A stretch of DNA of 64,000 nucleotides from Pseudoselenomonas ruminantium. GTDB lineage: Bacteria; Bacillota; Negativicutes; Selenomonadales; Selenomonadaceae. Below, piece after piece: positions 8,897 to 18,382 of this stretch (its first letter is position 1; each line of letters begins with the position of its first letter). The notes below the pieces were generated by a model. It saw only the letters and a list, made by a program, of their open reading frames with translations, was not told the DNA's origin and did no database searches. The stretch spans positions 1-64,000 of the forward strand of contig DFHU01000022.1 of NCBI GenBank assembly GCA_002373045.1, written 5' to 3'. Position numbers and translations under genes: made by a program.

Positions 8897-10147
8897 TCAA
8901 GTGTTTTTCAACGGTTCGTAAGCATCGGTGTGGAGAAATTCCCGCTCGATAACCTGACCGTTTTGCTTCCAGAGGCGGTAAAGTGAAGGCCGCATGGAAC
9001 TTCCTTCCGTGACAAGAGCGATGCTCTTGCCAGCTAAATCTGCCTTGGTGCCCAGTACATAAACCGTTAAGGCGCTGCCGCTGTTGGCCACGGTGAGATA
9101 GACCGGATGGGGCAGAGGATTGCGGAAGACAAAATCGATAAGGCCGTCGGCCACGGTGGCATCCCGTCCGGCAGGCACATAGGAGGACGAAGCAAAATGT
9201 CCCGTGCGTTCCACCGGGGTCAGGCCCGCCAGCAAAATGGCATTGTAGAGGGTGGAACTGACCTGACAGACACCGCCGCCGACATCAATGGAATGTTTGC
9301 CGTAGACGATAACGCCGGCATCCTTATACCCGGCTTCATGTGTACGGGGACCAACCGTGTCATTGAAGGATAAGGTCGCACCGCTGCGGATTAACGCCCC
9401 CTGTAAATGGCTGGCGGCAATACCGATATTATCGCCGCGGTCGCCTGGATAGAAGCGGGTCGTATAAGAACCCAAAATGCCATCCATGGTAGCAAGGTCA
9501 CTGTCCTGTACAAAGGGGAGCTGCTCCGTGGGCGTCAGTTCTTTTTTTACCGTCAGGTTGAAGGTTTGAAAATCCGGCGCCAGTTCTGCGGCAATCGGTT
9601 CAATATCGAGACTTAAGCCCGTGACGGCAGGCGTTTTGCGGATACTTCCGTCAGCCAGCAGGGTAACACTGCCGTTTTTAGGCTGCGTATCAATGGCAGT
9701 TTTTATCTGCTGCAGCTTGTCATGGAGAAGCTGTTCATCAAAGCTGGCATCCATGGTGACGGTGGTGCCAAAGATGGCACAGCGCATCTGCGTAATCATG
9801 TTTTCGATGGGACTCCCATCCCGTCCGATATTATAAGCAGTTTCCACGGCTTTATCCACATTGCCATGGAGGTTGATATCAGCCGGATCGATTTGGAAGT
9901 TTCGTTCCTTATAGGTAAGGACAGCAGCCTTGCGCTGTAACTTTTTTGCCGCCGTATCTGTGAAAAACTTGCGGGCTTCATTTTTGCTCAGACCGGCAAT
10001 GGTGGTGCCATTCGCCTGTACGCCCATAATGACGCGGTCCTTGTTGCTGACCGTGACCGATATGCAGCCGGCAGCGGCTACAGCGGTTATTGTAGCGGCT
10101 GTGGTAATAGCAACGATTTTACCCAGAGCCGCATTGGAAAGATTCAT
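8897..10147 (-). CDS. VanW family protein with peptidoglycan-binding-like N-terminal region
   Basis: A 416-residue exported or membrane-anchored protein. An N-terminal hydrophobic segment (residues 9-30, ending VAAAGC) is followed by a PG-binding-4-like region and then the VanW domain, recognised by SGATLSFNDTVGPRT, GGGVCQVSSTLYNA and the RNPLPHPVYL end. VanW proteins are found beside vancomycin-resistance and cell-wall genes, but their activity is not established. An upstream in-frame ATG at 10219 is possible, but the ATG at 10147 begins the signal-like segment and has AGGGAG upstream. Divergent from groESL. Confidence 0.85.
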   Translation of the reverse strand: MNLSNAALGKIVAITTAATITAVAAAGCISVTVSNKDRVIMGVQANGTTIAGLSKNEARKFFTDTAAKKLQRKAAVLTYKERNFQIDPADINLHGNVDKAVETAYNIGRDGSPIENMITQMRCAIFGTTVTMDASFDEQLLHDKLQQIKTAIDTQPKNGSVTLLADGSIRKTPAVTGLSLDIEPIAAELAPDFQTFNLTVKKELTPTEQLPFVQDSDLATMDGILGSYTTRFYPGDRGDNIGIAASHLQGALIRSGATLSFNDTVGPRTHEAGYKDAGVIVYGKHSIDVGGGVCQVSSTLYNAILLAGLTPVERTGHFASSSYVPAGRDATVADGLIDFVFRNPLPHPVYLTVANSGSALTVYVLGTKADLAGKSIALVTEGSSMRPSLYRLWKQNGQVIEREFLHTDAYEPLKNT

Positions 10148-10262
10148 AATTGCAAGACACTCCCTATAAAATATTTGAAGTACCATGTTCATTATACTTT
10201 TTTTGTCTGCATGGTGCAATGTAAGGTTGACTTTGTTTTTTTGACTTTTTTACTATAACAGC

Positions 10263-10291
10263 TTGACATTTTGACTAAAAAAAGGTAGTAT
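10263..10291 (+). promoter_or_regulatory. groESL promoter
   Basis: TTGACA (10263-10268), 17 bp, TAGTAT (10286-10291), placed just before the CIRCE operator so that the start site lies at its left edge. Confidence 0.8.
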
Positions 10292-10302
10292 AAGAACTGT
10301 GC

Positions 10303-10329
10303 TTAGCACTCGACCTCAATGAGTGCTAA
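10303..10329. promoter_or_regulatory. CIRCE operator (HrcA site)
   Basis: TTAGCACTC-N9-GAGTGCTAA, a perfect match to the CIRCE element that HrcA binds to repress chaperonin genes. It overlaps the transcription start region of groES. Confidence 0.97.
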
Positions 10330-10370
10330 CAAACTAACGACGTATTTCATAATATAGGAGGAAGATACCT

Positions 10371-10652
10371 ATGATTAAGCCATTGGGCGAAAGAGTTGTC
10401 ATCGAAGTTGCTGAAGGCGATGTAAAGACCGCCAGCGGGATTGTACTGCCGGATACGGCTAAAGAAAAGCCCCAGAAGGGCACGGTTGTAGCTGTAGGTA
10501 CGGGCAAACTTCTGGAAAACGGTGAGCGCGCTGCTATGGAAGTAAAAGCTGGCGACACGGTTGTTTTCTCCAAGTACTCCGGTTCCGAAGTTAAAGTTGA
10601 CGATAAGGAATACCTGATTGTCCGCGAAAGCGATATTCTGGCAATTCTCTAA
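10371..10652 (+). CDS. groES: co-chaperonin GroES
   Basis: A 93-residue 10-kDa chaperonin. The N-terminal [12 protein letters not shown], the mobile-loop region ([19 protein letters not shown]) and the C-terminal [14 protein letters not shown] are all typical. It forms a heptameric lid on GroEL in the cytoplasm. AGGAGG lies upstream of the ATG. It is first in the CIRCE-controlled operon, 28 bp before groEL. Confidence 0.98.
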   Translation: MIKPLGERVVIEVAEGDVKTASGIVLPDTAKEKPQKGTVVAVGTGKLLENGERAAMEVKAGDTVVFSKYSGSEVKVDDKEYLIVRESDILAIL

Positions 10653-10680
10653 TTAAACGTATTTTCTGGAGGTAATATAA

Positions 10681-12310
<1,630 letters not shown>

Positions 12311-12360
12311 AAGTGGCGAAAGTCCTTATATATCAAGGCTTTGTGGAAAATAAAATAGCA

Positions 12361-12380
12361 TTTGGCCACTTTTTGGCCAC
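12361..12380. promoter_or_regulatory. probable integrase arm-type sites, left
   Basis: TTTGGCCAC occurs at 12361-12369 and 12372-12380, an 11-bp period. The same nonamer occurs twice near attR at 55819-55827 and 55831-55839. Paired short repeats on both inner flanks fit arm sites for the integrase N-terminal domain. Confidence 0.6.
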
Positions 12381-12382
12381 AT

Positions 12383-12425
12383 AAAAAAGGGGATATCTTT
12401 CTTAGGAAGGGTATCCCTTTTTGCT
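12383..12425 (+). terminator. terminator just inside attL
   Basis: AAAAAGGGGATA pairs with TATCCCTTTTT around a purine-rich loop, followed by T residues. It stands where groEL transcripts would otherwise enter the prophage, replacing the displaced host terminator. Confidence 0.7.
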
Positions 12426-12481
12426 AGTATTTGATATTGCCAATGAAATTATTCGCGAAAAAGGAAGGAATGGAGAATATT

Positions 12482-12509
12482 TTGACGAAATTATATTATA
12501 ATATATGAT
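12482..12509 (+). promoter_or_regulatory. promoter of the GHKL/STAS/PIN cargo
   Basis: TTGACG (12482-12487), 16 bp, TATGAT (12504-12509) in a very AT-rich stretch. It would start transcription of the three cargo genes independently of groEL. Confidence 0.6.
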
Positions 12510-12542
12510 ATAGCTGGTGTTTTCATAGCGAGGGTGAAATCT

Positions 12543-13391
12543 GTGAGAATCAACTATGACAGAAAGTTTTCAAATGGAAGATCGGCGTTTGAAAATATTG
12601 CTGACTTACAAAATAAAATATTAAATGCAGTGGATGATGACATAGATGTATATTTAATTGGTTCTGTTAGATATGGAAAAGCGTTCATATTTTTGTTAGG
12701 CTGTTTAATAGTTTTAGGAATGCAATATGGTAAACGAATTCGATTGTATCTGCCAGATAAGCACGTTATGGAACATTTTCGCGCAATGGGAATATTAGAT
12801 TATTATAGACAACAGAAACGCAACTCAAAAAATTTTTTCAGGCTTGACAAAACATCTAATGCAATGAGGCTGGTTGAGAAAAATATATACGAACTTCCTA
12901 TTCATATGACAAAAAAATCTCAAGAAATATTACTTTCTCTTATAGGTGAGGTTTATAATAATGCGATAGAGCATTCTGAGGCAAAATATGTTATGGGTGG
13001 TTGTTATAAAAAACAAGGGAAAAAGAAATTATATTTTTCATGTTATGATACAGGAATTGGAATTGTAGGATGTGTAAGAAAAGCTTTAGGGAATATTGCA
13101 TTGTCCATTGAAGATTACGATTTTAACAAGAGGATTATTAAATGGGCATTGCGACGAGGTACTTCAACAAAGCCACCTCCAAGAGGATTAGGATTAGATT
13201 GGCTTTTAGATTTTGCTAGATTGAACCATGGCAGAATTACAATTTGTTGTTCGAATGTCGTTTTTGTACAAAATCCATCAGGAGAACATAACTTTTCAAG
13301 ATTGCAAAATAAATTTCAAGGGACTTTCTTTGAGATGGAAATTATTGAAGATAAAAATGTATTGTATCGATTAAGAGGTGAAGAGATATGA
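12543..13391 (+). CDS. GHKL ATPase with N-terminal STAS-like region
   Basis: About 282 residues. The C-terminal two thirds is a HATPase domain: N box EVYNNAIEHS (about residue 135), G1 DTGIGI (about 168) and a lid with PPPRGLGLDWL (about 210). The first 100 residues alternate strands and helices (DVYLIGSVRYGKAFIFLLG, LGMQYGKRIRLYLPD) as in a STAS-like fold; this is inference. There is no membrane sensor, histidine phospho-site or receiver, so it resembles an anti-sigma-type switch kinase more than a two-component sensor. GTG 12543 has GAGGG eight bases upstream. It overlaps the next gene by 4 bp. AT-rich compared with groEL. Confidence 0.7.
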   Translation: MRINYDRKFSNGRSAFENIADLQNKILNAVDDDIDVYLIGSVRYGKAFIFLLGCLIVLGMQYGKRIRLYLPDKHVMEHFRAMGILDYYRQQKRNSKNFFRLDKTSNAMRLVEKNIYELPIHMTKKSQEILLSLIGEVYNNAIEHSEAKYVMGGCYKKQGKKKLYFSCYDTGIGIVGCVRKALGNIALSIEDYDFNKRIIKWALRRGTSTKPPPRGLGLDWLLDFARLNHGRITICCSNVVFVQNPSGEHNFSRLQNKFQGTFFEMEIIEDKNVLYRLRGEEI

Positions 13392-13747
13392 CAAGTACAA
13401 TAATGGTATCGGAATATATAAAAAGTGGCTTTTCGCCGGAAGATGCTAATAAGATGGTACCTATTATTGATAATGCACTTAAAGAACTGGCAGATGGCGA
13501 AATGATAATGCTTGATTTTACAGATGTGAAATTTTTTACAACACTGTTTTTTAATCTTACCTTGGGAAGACTTTTGAATCAAATGTCTATAGACGAATAT
13601 GATAAAAAAATAAAATTAATAAATTTATCTGATGTTGGTAATGTTGCATATCAGCATTCTTTGGACAATGCGAAAAGAAAGATTGCGATTGGTAGTGAAG
13701 AGAAAGATGCTCGCACTCGCATTTTAGAGGAACTTATGCAAGAATAA
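13388..13747 (+). CDS. STAS-like protein (DUF4325 type)
   Basis: A 119-residue protein with the DUF4325/STAS-like pattern GEMIMLDFTDVKFFTTLFF followed by a helix and a second strand (KIKLINLSDVG). In anti-anti-sigma factors the equivalent loop carries the phosphorylated Ser or Thr; here Thr-Thr occupies it. The start overlaps the GHKL gene stop (ATGA), so the two should be made together and may act as a kinase and antagonist pair. The partner role is inferred. Confidence 0.7.
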   Translation: MTSTIMVSEYIKSGFSPEDANKMVPIIDNALKELADGEMIMLDFTDVKFFTTLFFNLTLGRLLNQMSIDEYDKKIKLINLSDVGNVAYQHSLDNAKRKIAIGSEEKDARTRILEELMQE

Positions 13748-13760
13748 TGAGGTAAGTTTT

Positions 13761-14297
13761 ATGGTTAAATTACTTTCGTCAGTAGATTGTAATGAAATAG
13801 ATGAGAATGAAACTTTTTTTGTAGACACAAATGTGTTATGTGCAGTACATTTTCATACATCTTCATGGAGCAATAACAAAGTTAATGCATATTCGTCTTT
13901 TTTAAGCTCGTTATTATTAAAGAATATAACATTATATGTATCGTCTTTAAGCCTCCAAGAGTTTTATCATTTAATAGAAAAAACTGAGCGTAAAATCTAT
14001 GAGGCGAATAATGGTTCGATAAGTAAAAAAGATTTTAGGAGAAATAAAGTGGAGCGTGCAAGGATAGCTAATGAGTTACAATTAATTCATAAACAGATAG
14101 CTGGTCAGTATACTTTAATAGATGATGTTATAGATGTGGATGATGTTTGTAATTTTGTCAATCAGTATACTTCTCATGCCTATGACCCTGTTGATTTCGC
14201 AATTGTAAATCATCACGCGTCCAATTGTTCAAATTTCATTACGGATGATAGTGACTTTAAATTAGATTCGAATATCACGGTATATTCATATACATAA
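13761..14297 (+). CDS. PIN-domain nuclease-like protein
   Basis: 178 residues. Acidic positions of a PIN fold are visible: Asp in FFVDTNVLC near the start, Glu in LSLQEFYHLIE, and Asp residues in DPVDFAIVNHH and FITDDSDF. PIN proteins are metal-dependent RNases, often toxins. No short antitoxin gene is adjacent; it is the last gene of a three-gene unit with the GHKL and STAS-like proteins, 13 bp behind the latter, and ends before a strong terminator. A nuclease effector held by a partner switch is the simplest reading, but is inference. Confidence 0.65.
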   Translation: MVKLLSSVDCNEIDENETFFVDTNVLCAVHFHTSSWSNNKVNAYSSFLSSLLLKNITLYVSSLSLQEFYHLIEKTERKIYEANNGSISKKDFRRNKVERARIANELQLIHKQIAGQYTLIDDVIDVDDVCNFVNQYTSHAYDPVDFAIVNHHASNCSNFITDDSDFKLDSNITVYSYT

Positions 14298-14355
14298 CTT
14301 ATGAGAAGTGAAATTCAATAGAACTGCAAATACGGGGATGTGAGATAATACTTCT

Positions 14356-14413
14356 GTAATAACAAAGGCGGTCCGCTTACTCGAAAGAGTTGGCGGACCG
14401 CTTTTGTTATTAC
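14356..14413. terminator. bidirectional terminator between cargo and integrase
   Basis: A roughly 21-bp stem (14356-14376 with 14393-14413, core GCGGTCCGC/GCGGACCGC) with TTTTGTTATT on one side and AATAACAAA on the other. Serves the convergent PIN (plus) and integrase (minus) genes. Confidence 0.85.
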
Positions 14414-14455
14414 GAATATCGGATGGTTTATCGTTTATTATCTATATGAGAAATC

Positions 14456-14475
14456 CGCAACCGGGTGCGGTTTAG
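14456..14475. repeat. degenerate copy of the 20-bp phage repeat
   Basis: CGCAACCGGGTGCGGTTTAG overlaps the integrase stop and matches the perfect repeats at 26050-26069 and 31461-31480 at 17 of 20 positions. Confidence 0.4.
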
Positions 14476-15653
14476 TTTTGTGAGGGAATGGACTGCATGA
14501 GGTTGGTGAATAGGCGGCAAGCCTCTTTCTTGCGGTGCTGGGTAACATGGAGATACACCTTTTTAGTCGTTTCGTCGTCTGTTTGGCCAACACGGTCCAT
14601 GATTTCGTGGAGTTGTACGCCTGCCTCAGCCAGTAAGGAAATATGGGTGTGGCGGAAAACGTGGGGCGTTATCCGCGTATTGATGGGGAGCTGGGCCAAG
14701 GCCATCAACCTATCAATGCGGAGCTGCACGGCTTTTTGTGTGCGCGGGTAGCCGTGACGGGTGACGGCAGGAAAAATAAAATCATAATCAGAGTGCCAGT
14801 TATCAGCCCAGCGCATTTTTTCAAGGACATATTCATGCCGCCAACTCTTTAAGGCGGCGATAACCTCAGCGGGAATATCAATCACCCGGTAGCCGGCTGT
14901 GGTTTTTGGTGGGAGTAGGGTGTAATGTTCGGCCCTGTTATCCGGCGTATAAAGCGTTTTGGAAATGCTTACCGTGTGTTCTTCCATATCGATATCCTGC
15001 CAGGTGAGGGCCAGCAGTTCGCCTATCCTCATTCCTGTATAGGCCAGCAGCATAAACATGGCATAATCACCGGATAGGCCCTCTTTGCGGGCAAAGGTAA
15101 GGAAAGTATACAAGTGTTCCTTTTCAAGGTATGGCGGCACCTTCTCAATTTGCTGTATGCTGCGGGACTGCCGGCGGGGTGGTTTGGCATATATAGACGG
15201 ATCCTCTTTAATAACCCGGTACTGGCAAGCGCGCTTGAATACCATACGGGCGGCGGTGTGCGCCCCGCTTATCGTGTTGGCGGCAAAACCGCTTTTGGTA
15301 AGTGTGTCCAAAGCGGCCTGATAAATTTTAGGCGTAATAGATTGTATGGGCGCATTGCCAATACATTCACACATAAGGGCCAGTTGGTGCTTGCGGATGC
15401 GTACAGAGCTGATTTTGACATTGAGCGCATAGCTTTCTAACCATTCGGCGGAAAAATCACGGAAGGAAATATCATTGATGGGGACAAATGCGTGTCGATC
15501 CAGCGCGGTTTGTTCTTCAGCGGCAGCAAGTTGGGCGGCACGTTTCGTCTTAAATCCACCCCGCTGTATTTCAATCGGTTTACCAGTTTGCGGATTGGTG
15601 CCCGCCTTTATGCGGAAATACCATTTATCCCCGCGTTTGCGGAACGATGCCAT
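14472..15653 (-). CDS. int: tyrosine recombinase, phage integrase
   Basis: 393 residues. An N-terminal arm-binding domain (FRKRGDKWYFRIKAG), a helical core-binding domain and a catalytic domain are present. The catalytic set is visible: Arg in TGMRIGELLALTW, HVFRHTHIS with His and Arg, and the Tyr nucleophile in KKVYLHV. Start at 15653 (MASFRKRG) has GAAAGG upstream; a longer reading would add 59 atypical residues. The gene is the first minus-strand phage gene after the cargo. It should recombine the 17-bp core in groEL. The TTTGGCCAC pairs next to both att sites are its likely arm sites. Confidence 0.95.
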   Translation of the reverse strand: MASFRKRGDKWYFRIKAGTNPQTGKPIEIQRGGFKTKRAAQLAAAEEQTALDRHAFVPINDISFRDFSAEWLESYALNVKISSVRIRKHQLALMCECIGNAPIQSITPKIYQAALDTLTKSGFAANTISGAHTAARMVFKRACQYRVIKEDPSIYAKPPRRQSRSIQQIEKVPPYLEKEHLYTFLTFARKEGLSGDYAMFMLLAYTGMRIGELLALTWQDIDMEEHTVSISKTLYTPDNRAEHYTLLPPKTTAGYRVIDIPAEVIAALKSWRHEYVLEKMRWADNWHSDYDFIFPAVTRHGYPRTQKAVQLRIDRLMALAQLPINTRITPHVFRHTHISLLAEAGVQLHEIMDRVGQTDDETTKKVYLHVTQHRKKEACRLFTNLMQSIPSQN

Positions 15654-15715
15654 AAAATCACAACCTTTCAGCAGGGACGGCCTTTTTATATAACAAATAT
15701 GAAGGCGTATAAAGT

Positions 15716-15880
15716 TTGACAATACACGCAAAACATGATAACATTGCAGTATAAAGAAATCACAGAGGGCGGAACTGGCAGCCGCCGCCGGATGGCCGCA
15801 AGGCTTGATTAGGAGATGCAGGATAGTCACCCTGCCTTGATTTCATCGTGGGAGGCGTAACCTTATGGTTGCGCCTTTTT
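15716..15880 (+). ncRNA. candidate phage small RNA
   Basis: On the strand opposite to the flanking genes: TTGACA (15716-15721), 17 bp, TAACAT (15739-15744), then about 125 nt with hairpins (GGCGG/CCGCC near 15768-15787, GCAGG/CCTGC near 15821-15836) and a terminator GGCGTAACC/GGTTGCGCC plus TTTTT ending at 15880. No plausible gene is found inside; the longest reading is a 14-codon frame without good spacing. Function unknown. Confidence 0.45.
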
Positions 15881-16237
15881 CGTATGCGCTTTTAAGTAAC
15901 CGCCGTCTGCATACTGCTTAAACTTCCATTCTTCAAAGGTAAAGATTGTCCGGGCAAAGGCATTGCCCTTAGTGGAAACCCGGACACCTATTACAACATG
16001 CTTATCAATGGTCTTGATATACTTGATAGAGTTGTCCCTGGGATTCAGATTTACATAATCTGGAGCGGCCAAAATATCTTCCAAATGGTCAAAATAATTT
16101 TGGTAATCCTCCGGATGACTTTCCTGCATGTGTTTGATATTGGATTCACCGAGCAATATGGGCGTACCTGCAGGCAGGGAAAGCCCCAATAATTCAATGG
16201 CCTTTTCGTCGATGATGCCGACTTGTCTTGCTTTCAT
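15863..16237 (-). CDS. PBECR-type (phage Barnase-EndoU-like nuclease) domain protein
   Basis: 124 residues. GTPILLGESNIKHMQESHPE, a KYIKTIDKHVVIGVRVS strand pair and the closing GNAFARTIFTFEEWK resemble the PBECR families of RelE/Barnase-like nucleases found in phage polyvalent proteins. The conserved His and Arg/Thr positions fit an RNase or a related toxin. AAAGGA lies five bases before the ATG. It is alone in the lysogeny region between int and dinD, with no antitoxin beside it. Family assignment is from memory of the motif; activity is inference. Confidence 0.55.
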   Translation of the reverse strand: MKARQVGIIDEKAIELLGLSLPAGTPILLGESNIKHMQESHPEDYQNYFDHLEDILAAPDYVNLNPRDNSIKYIKTIDKHVVIGVRVSTKGNAFARTIFTFEEWKFKQYADGGYLKAHTKKAQP

Positions 16238-16304
16238 GATAATCCTTTCTCACAATTCCCGCCTGACCTCAATAACCCGGCCTATAATCTTTACGAGCAA
16301 GTCC

Positions 16305-17177
16305 TTATTTTTTGATTGGTGTGGAATTGTGGGGGAGTGGTTTGATTTGTTCCTTCTCAACCTGTTTTATGCTTTTTGTCGGTGTAGGAAGGTTTTCCGG
16401 CATTGTACCGCCTAGCTCTGCAATGGTTTGGCGCACTTTGCGGCCTACATCAAAGTGAGCCTGGTTCGCGGCCTGCCTGCCGTGGATATTCTCTCGGCGT
16501 AATTTCTCCTCTGTCTGGGTGGCACGGAAAAGATTTGCCGCAAGTTCGGTGCCGCTCATATAGTCAAGGATTTGCTGGTCTTTCTGTAGCCCCTTGCGGG
16601 CATGAATACCCTTAGCAGTAAGTCCGCCATATAATCCCTTATAGCCTTCATCCTGAAAAACAGCATACTCAAAGCCTTGCTCAATTCCGGCAGCTTTTGC
16701 GGCATTGGCAAGCATTTTATTACGTTCTTTCATCTGTTGCCGTATAGCCAACCGTTTAGCATCTTCACTAAGCTCGCCGCATTGCTCAAAGATTTCCTGT
16801 TGGCGTGTTTTGACCGCAAAATAGGTTTGTGCCATAGCAATGGCCTTCTTGCGCGGATCACCATTCATGGCGATAAGGTAGCAGGCATAGCGGGAAAGAT
16901 GGTAATCTGGAATTTCTTTTACGCCACCATTGGGCATTGGCGATGTTTTGCCGACGTCGGCAAAATGTTCGGAAACCTTGTTACCGCTGGCTTCACAGGA
17001 TATCATTGCGCGCTCGATGGTTTCGGAAAAACGACGCCATTGTTTATACCCCAGCACCGGCATAAGTTCCCGTGCTGTCCAGTATTCGCATCCTGTTTCG
17101 TCTGTATGCTTAATAGATTCAAAAGCAGATTCACCCTGCGCTATTGCATTATCATCAAAGAAAAAGAAAAAGAACAT
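16305..17177 (-). CDS. dinD: DinD-like DNA damage-inducible protein
   Basis: 290 residues. Family marks include EYWTARELMPVLGYKQWRRF, HLSRYACYLIAMNGDPRKK and QEIFEQCGELSEDAKRL, together with a BRO-N-like start. E. coli DinD is SOS-induced and disassembles RecA filaments, so a prophage copy could dampen the SOS signal that triggers induction. The reading begins MFFFFFFDD from a TTC/TTT run, a spot prone to slippage, with GGAGG upstream. The stop is followed by a 67-bp gap before the PBECR gene. Confidence 0.85.
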   Translation of the reverse strand: MFFFFFFDDNAIAQGESAFESIKHTDETGCEYWTARELMPVLGYKQWRRFSETIERAMISCEASGNKVSEHFADVGKTSPMPNGGVKEIPDYHLSRYACYLIAMNGDPRKKAIAMAQTYFAVKTRQQEIFEQCGELSEDAKRLAIRQQMKERNKMLANAAKAAGIEQGFEYAVFQDEGYKGLYGGLTAKGIHARKGLQKDQQILDYMSGTELAANLFRATQTEEKLRRENIHGRQAANQAHFDVGRKVRQTIAELGGTMPENLPTPTKSIKQVEKEQIKPLPHNSTPIKK

Positions 17178-17214
17178 AAGTTTTCCTCCGGTTTATTTTC
17201 TTCTTTCTGGGCAT

Positions 17215-17245
17215 ACAAAAAGGCCCCTGCCTAAGCAGGAGCCTC
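17215..17245 (-). terminator. terminator of the MazF-like gene
   Basis: AGGCTCCTGC/GCAGGGGCCT on the minus strand followed by TTTTT. It separates the MazF-like gene from dinD, so these are separate transcripts. Confidence 0.75.
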
Positions 17246-17325
17246 TTCATGGCGCATCCACGCCATACCTTGTATTATTTGGGAGTCAAAGCCCAATCTG
17301 TACATTCATTGTACATTTTTTGTGG

Positions 17326-18105
17326 CTAATCGTCAAGGCTTCCTGCTTGAAAATATTTTTCTTTTATCAAGGTACATATTTCGGTCAATATAAACTCTGG
17401 CACGCATACGCCATACAGTTCATCAGACTGTTTTACTGGTGTGATGATTCTTTGCTTGCTAACAGTGGTTATTTGGCGTGTGTCAACAATAGAGCCTTTA
17501 TTCATCTTTTGCGATAAGGATATTAAAGGCATAATTCGCTGTTGCAGCTTACGCTCAAACTCCTGCAAGTATATGGGGAGTTGCGCCATTTGCTCATCTT
17601 TATCGAGCTTTCGCAATTCATCAATGGAGTCCATAGCATCTTGATATGGTGCTTTGGCCAGTTGGACAGAGGCTTTTTCGATAATAAGCTGGGAAATAGG
17701 GATAGGCAACTCATATTCCCCAGGGCGCAGGCCTCGCTCAGCGTGTTTAGGCTTTTTGGAAACCATCGGGATGATGGTTATAAGCCCATCTTTTTTGCGG
17801 TTGTCGTTGTCCAATACTATGCCATAGTGCGGGCCACCGAGTTCGTGCCCTATACGGAAACCGAGATTTACAAAGACAATCTGCCCACGCTTGTAATTAG
17901 GCAAGTATGAGGGGTGGAAGGTTTTCTCATTCTTCACATAGCGGATATACTGCCGCAACCACATAACAAACTTTACTGACCAATCATAATTCTGCCTTAC
18001 TTTTTCTTTTATGAAACTGGCGTATTCGCGGAATACAGACCGACGAAAGTGCCTAAAATCTGCGCTATTTGCTTTGTCGCGCAAATGGTTCTTACTAAAA
18101 TCCAT
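17326..18105 (-). CDS. PemK/MazF-like protein
   Basis: 259 residues. Residues 72-130 match the PemK/MazF fold: YKRGQIVFVNLGFRIGHELG followed by GPHYGIVLDND and a threonine/isoleucine strand. Helical arms of about 70 residues in front and 100 behind are longer than in classic MazF. Canonical members are mRNA interferases with a small antitoxin in front; none is found here, though small genes of unknown role lie upstream at 18212 and 18320. AAAGGA precedes the start. It ends in its own terminator. Toxin activity is not assured. Confidence 0.65.
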   Translation of the reverse strand: MDFSKNHLRDKANSADFRHFRRSVFREYASFIKEKVRQNYDWSVKFVMWLRQYIRYVKNEKTFHPSYLPNYKRGQIVFVNLGFRIGHELGGPHYGIVLDNDNRKKDGLITIIPMVSKKPKHAERGLRPGEYELPIPISQLIIEKASVQLAKAPYQDAMDSIDELRKLDKDEQMAQLPIYLQEFERKLQQRIMPLISLSQKMNKGSIVDTRQITTVSKQRIITPVKQSDELYGVCVPEFILTEICTLIKEKYFQAGSLDD

Positions 18106-18211
18106 CTTATCATTCCTTTCTCATTGCCCTTCGGGGGTGGCTTATTTGTGCTGTTTTTGCAATAAAATGGTATAATATACCTAGATATATTGCAGAAAGT
18201 GAGGGGCGGTT

Positions 18212-18382
18212 ATGAGTAAACTTTTAGCGACAATCAAAATTCGATGCGAATATGAGCCCGAGGAAAAGGATATCCGAATAGAGTCGACATCAAAAGGCAG
18301 AACGCAGATGGAGATTGTCTTAAAATCCAAGTCGTTTCGAAATGTAAGCTGCTCCAGCGGCCTCCTGCATGCCGAGCCATGA
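18212..18382 (+). CDS. 56-residue protein on the strand opposite to the lysogeny genes
   Basis: MSKLLATIKIRCEYEPEEKD... is preceded by GAGGGG and by a TGGTATAAT extended -10 at about 18169-18177. The product is soluble and charged, with no recognised domain. Its 3' end overlaps the end of the minus-strand gene at 18320-18628 by 63 bp. It belongs to a set of three plus-strand micro-genes with near-identical promoters in this region. Confidence 0.5.
   Translation: MSKLLATIKIRCEYEPEEKDIRIESTSKGRTQMEIVLKSKSFRNVSCSSGLLHAEP

Noticed and set aside
14298..14475. Attachment site next to the integrase stop, which would leave the GHKL/STAS/PIN genes as host genes
   Set aside because: No match to the right end was found here, while the groEL end matches 55956-55972 over 17 bp and the outer flanks join sensibly. 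The cargo genes are therefore inside the prophage.
14472..15830. Longer integrase starting at 15830
   Set aside because: The extra 59 residues are atypical for integrases, overlap the candidate small RNA promoter and lack a ribosome site; the MASFRKRG start is preferred.
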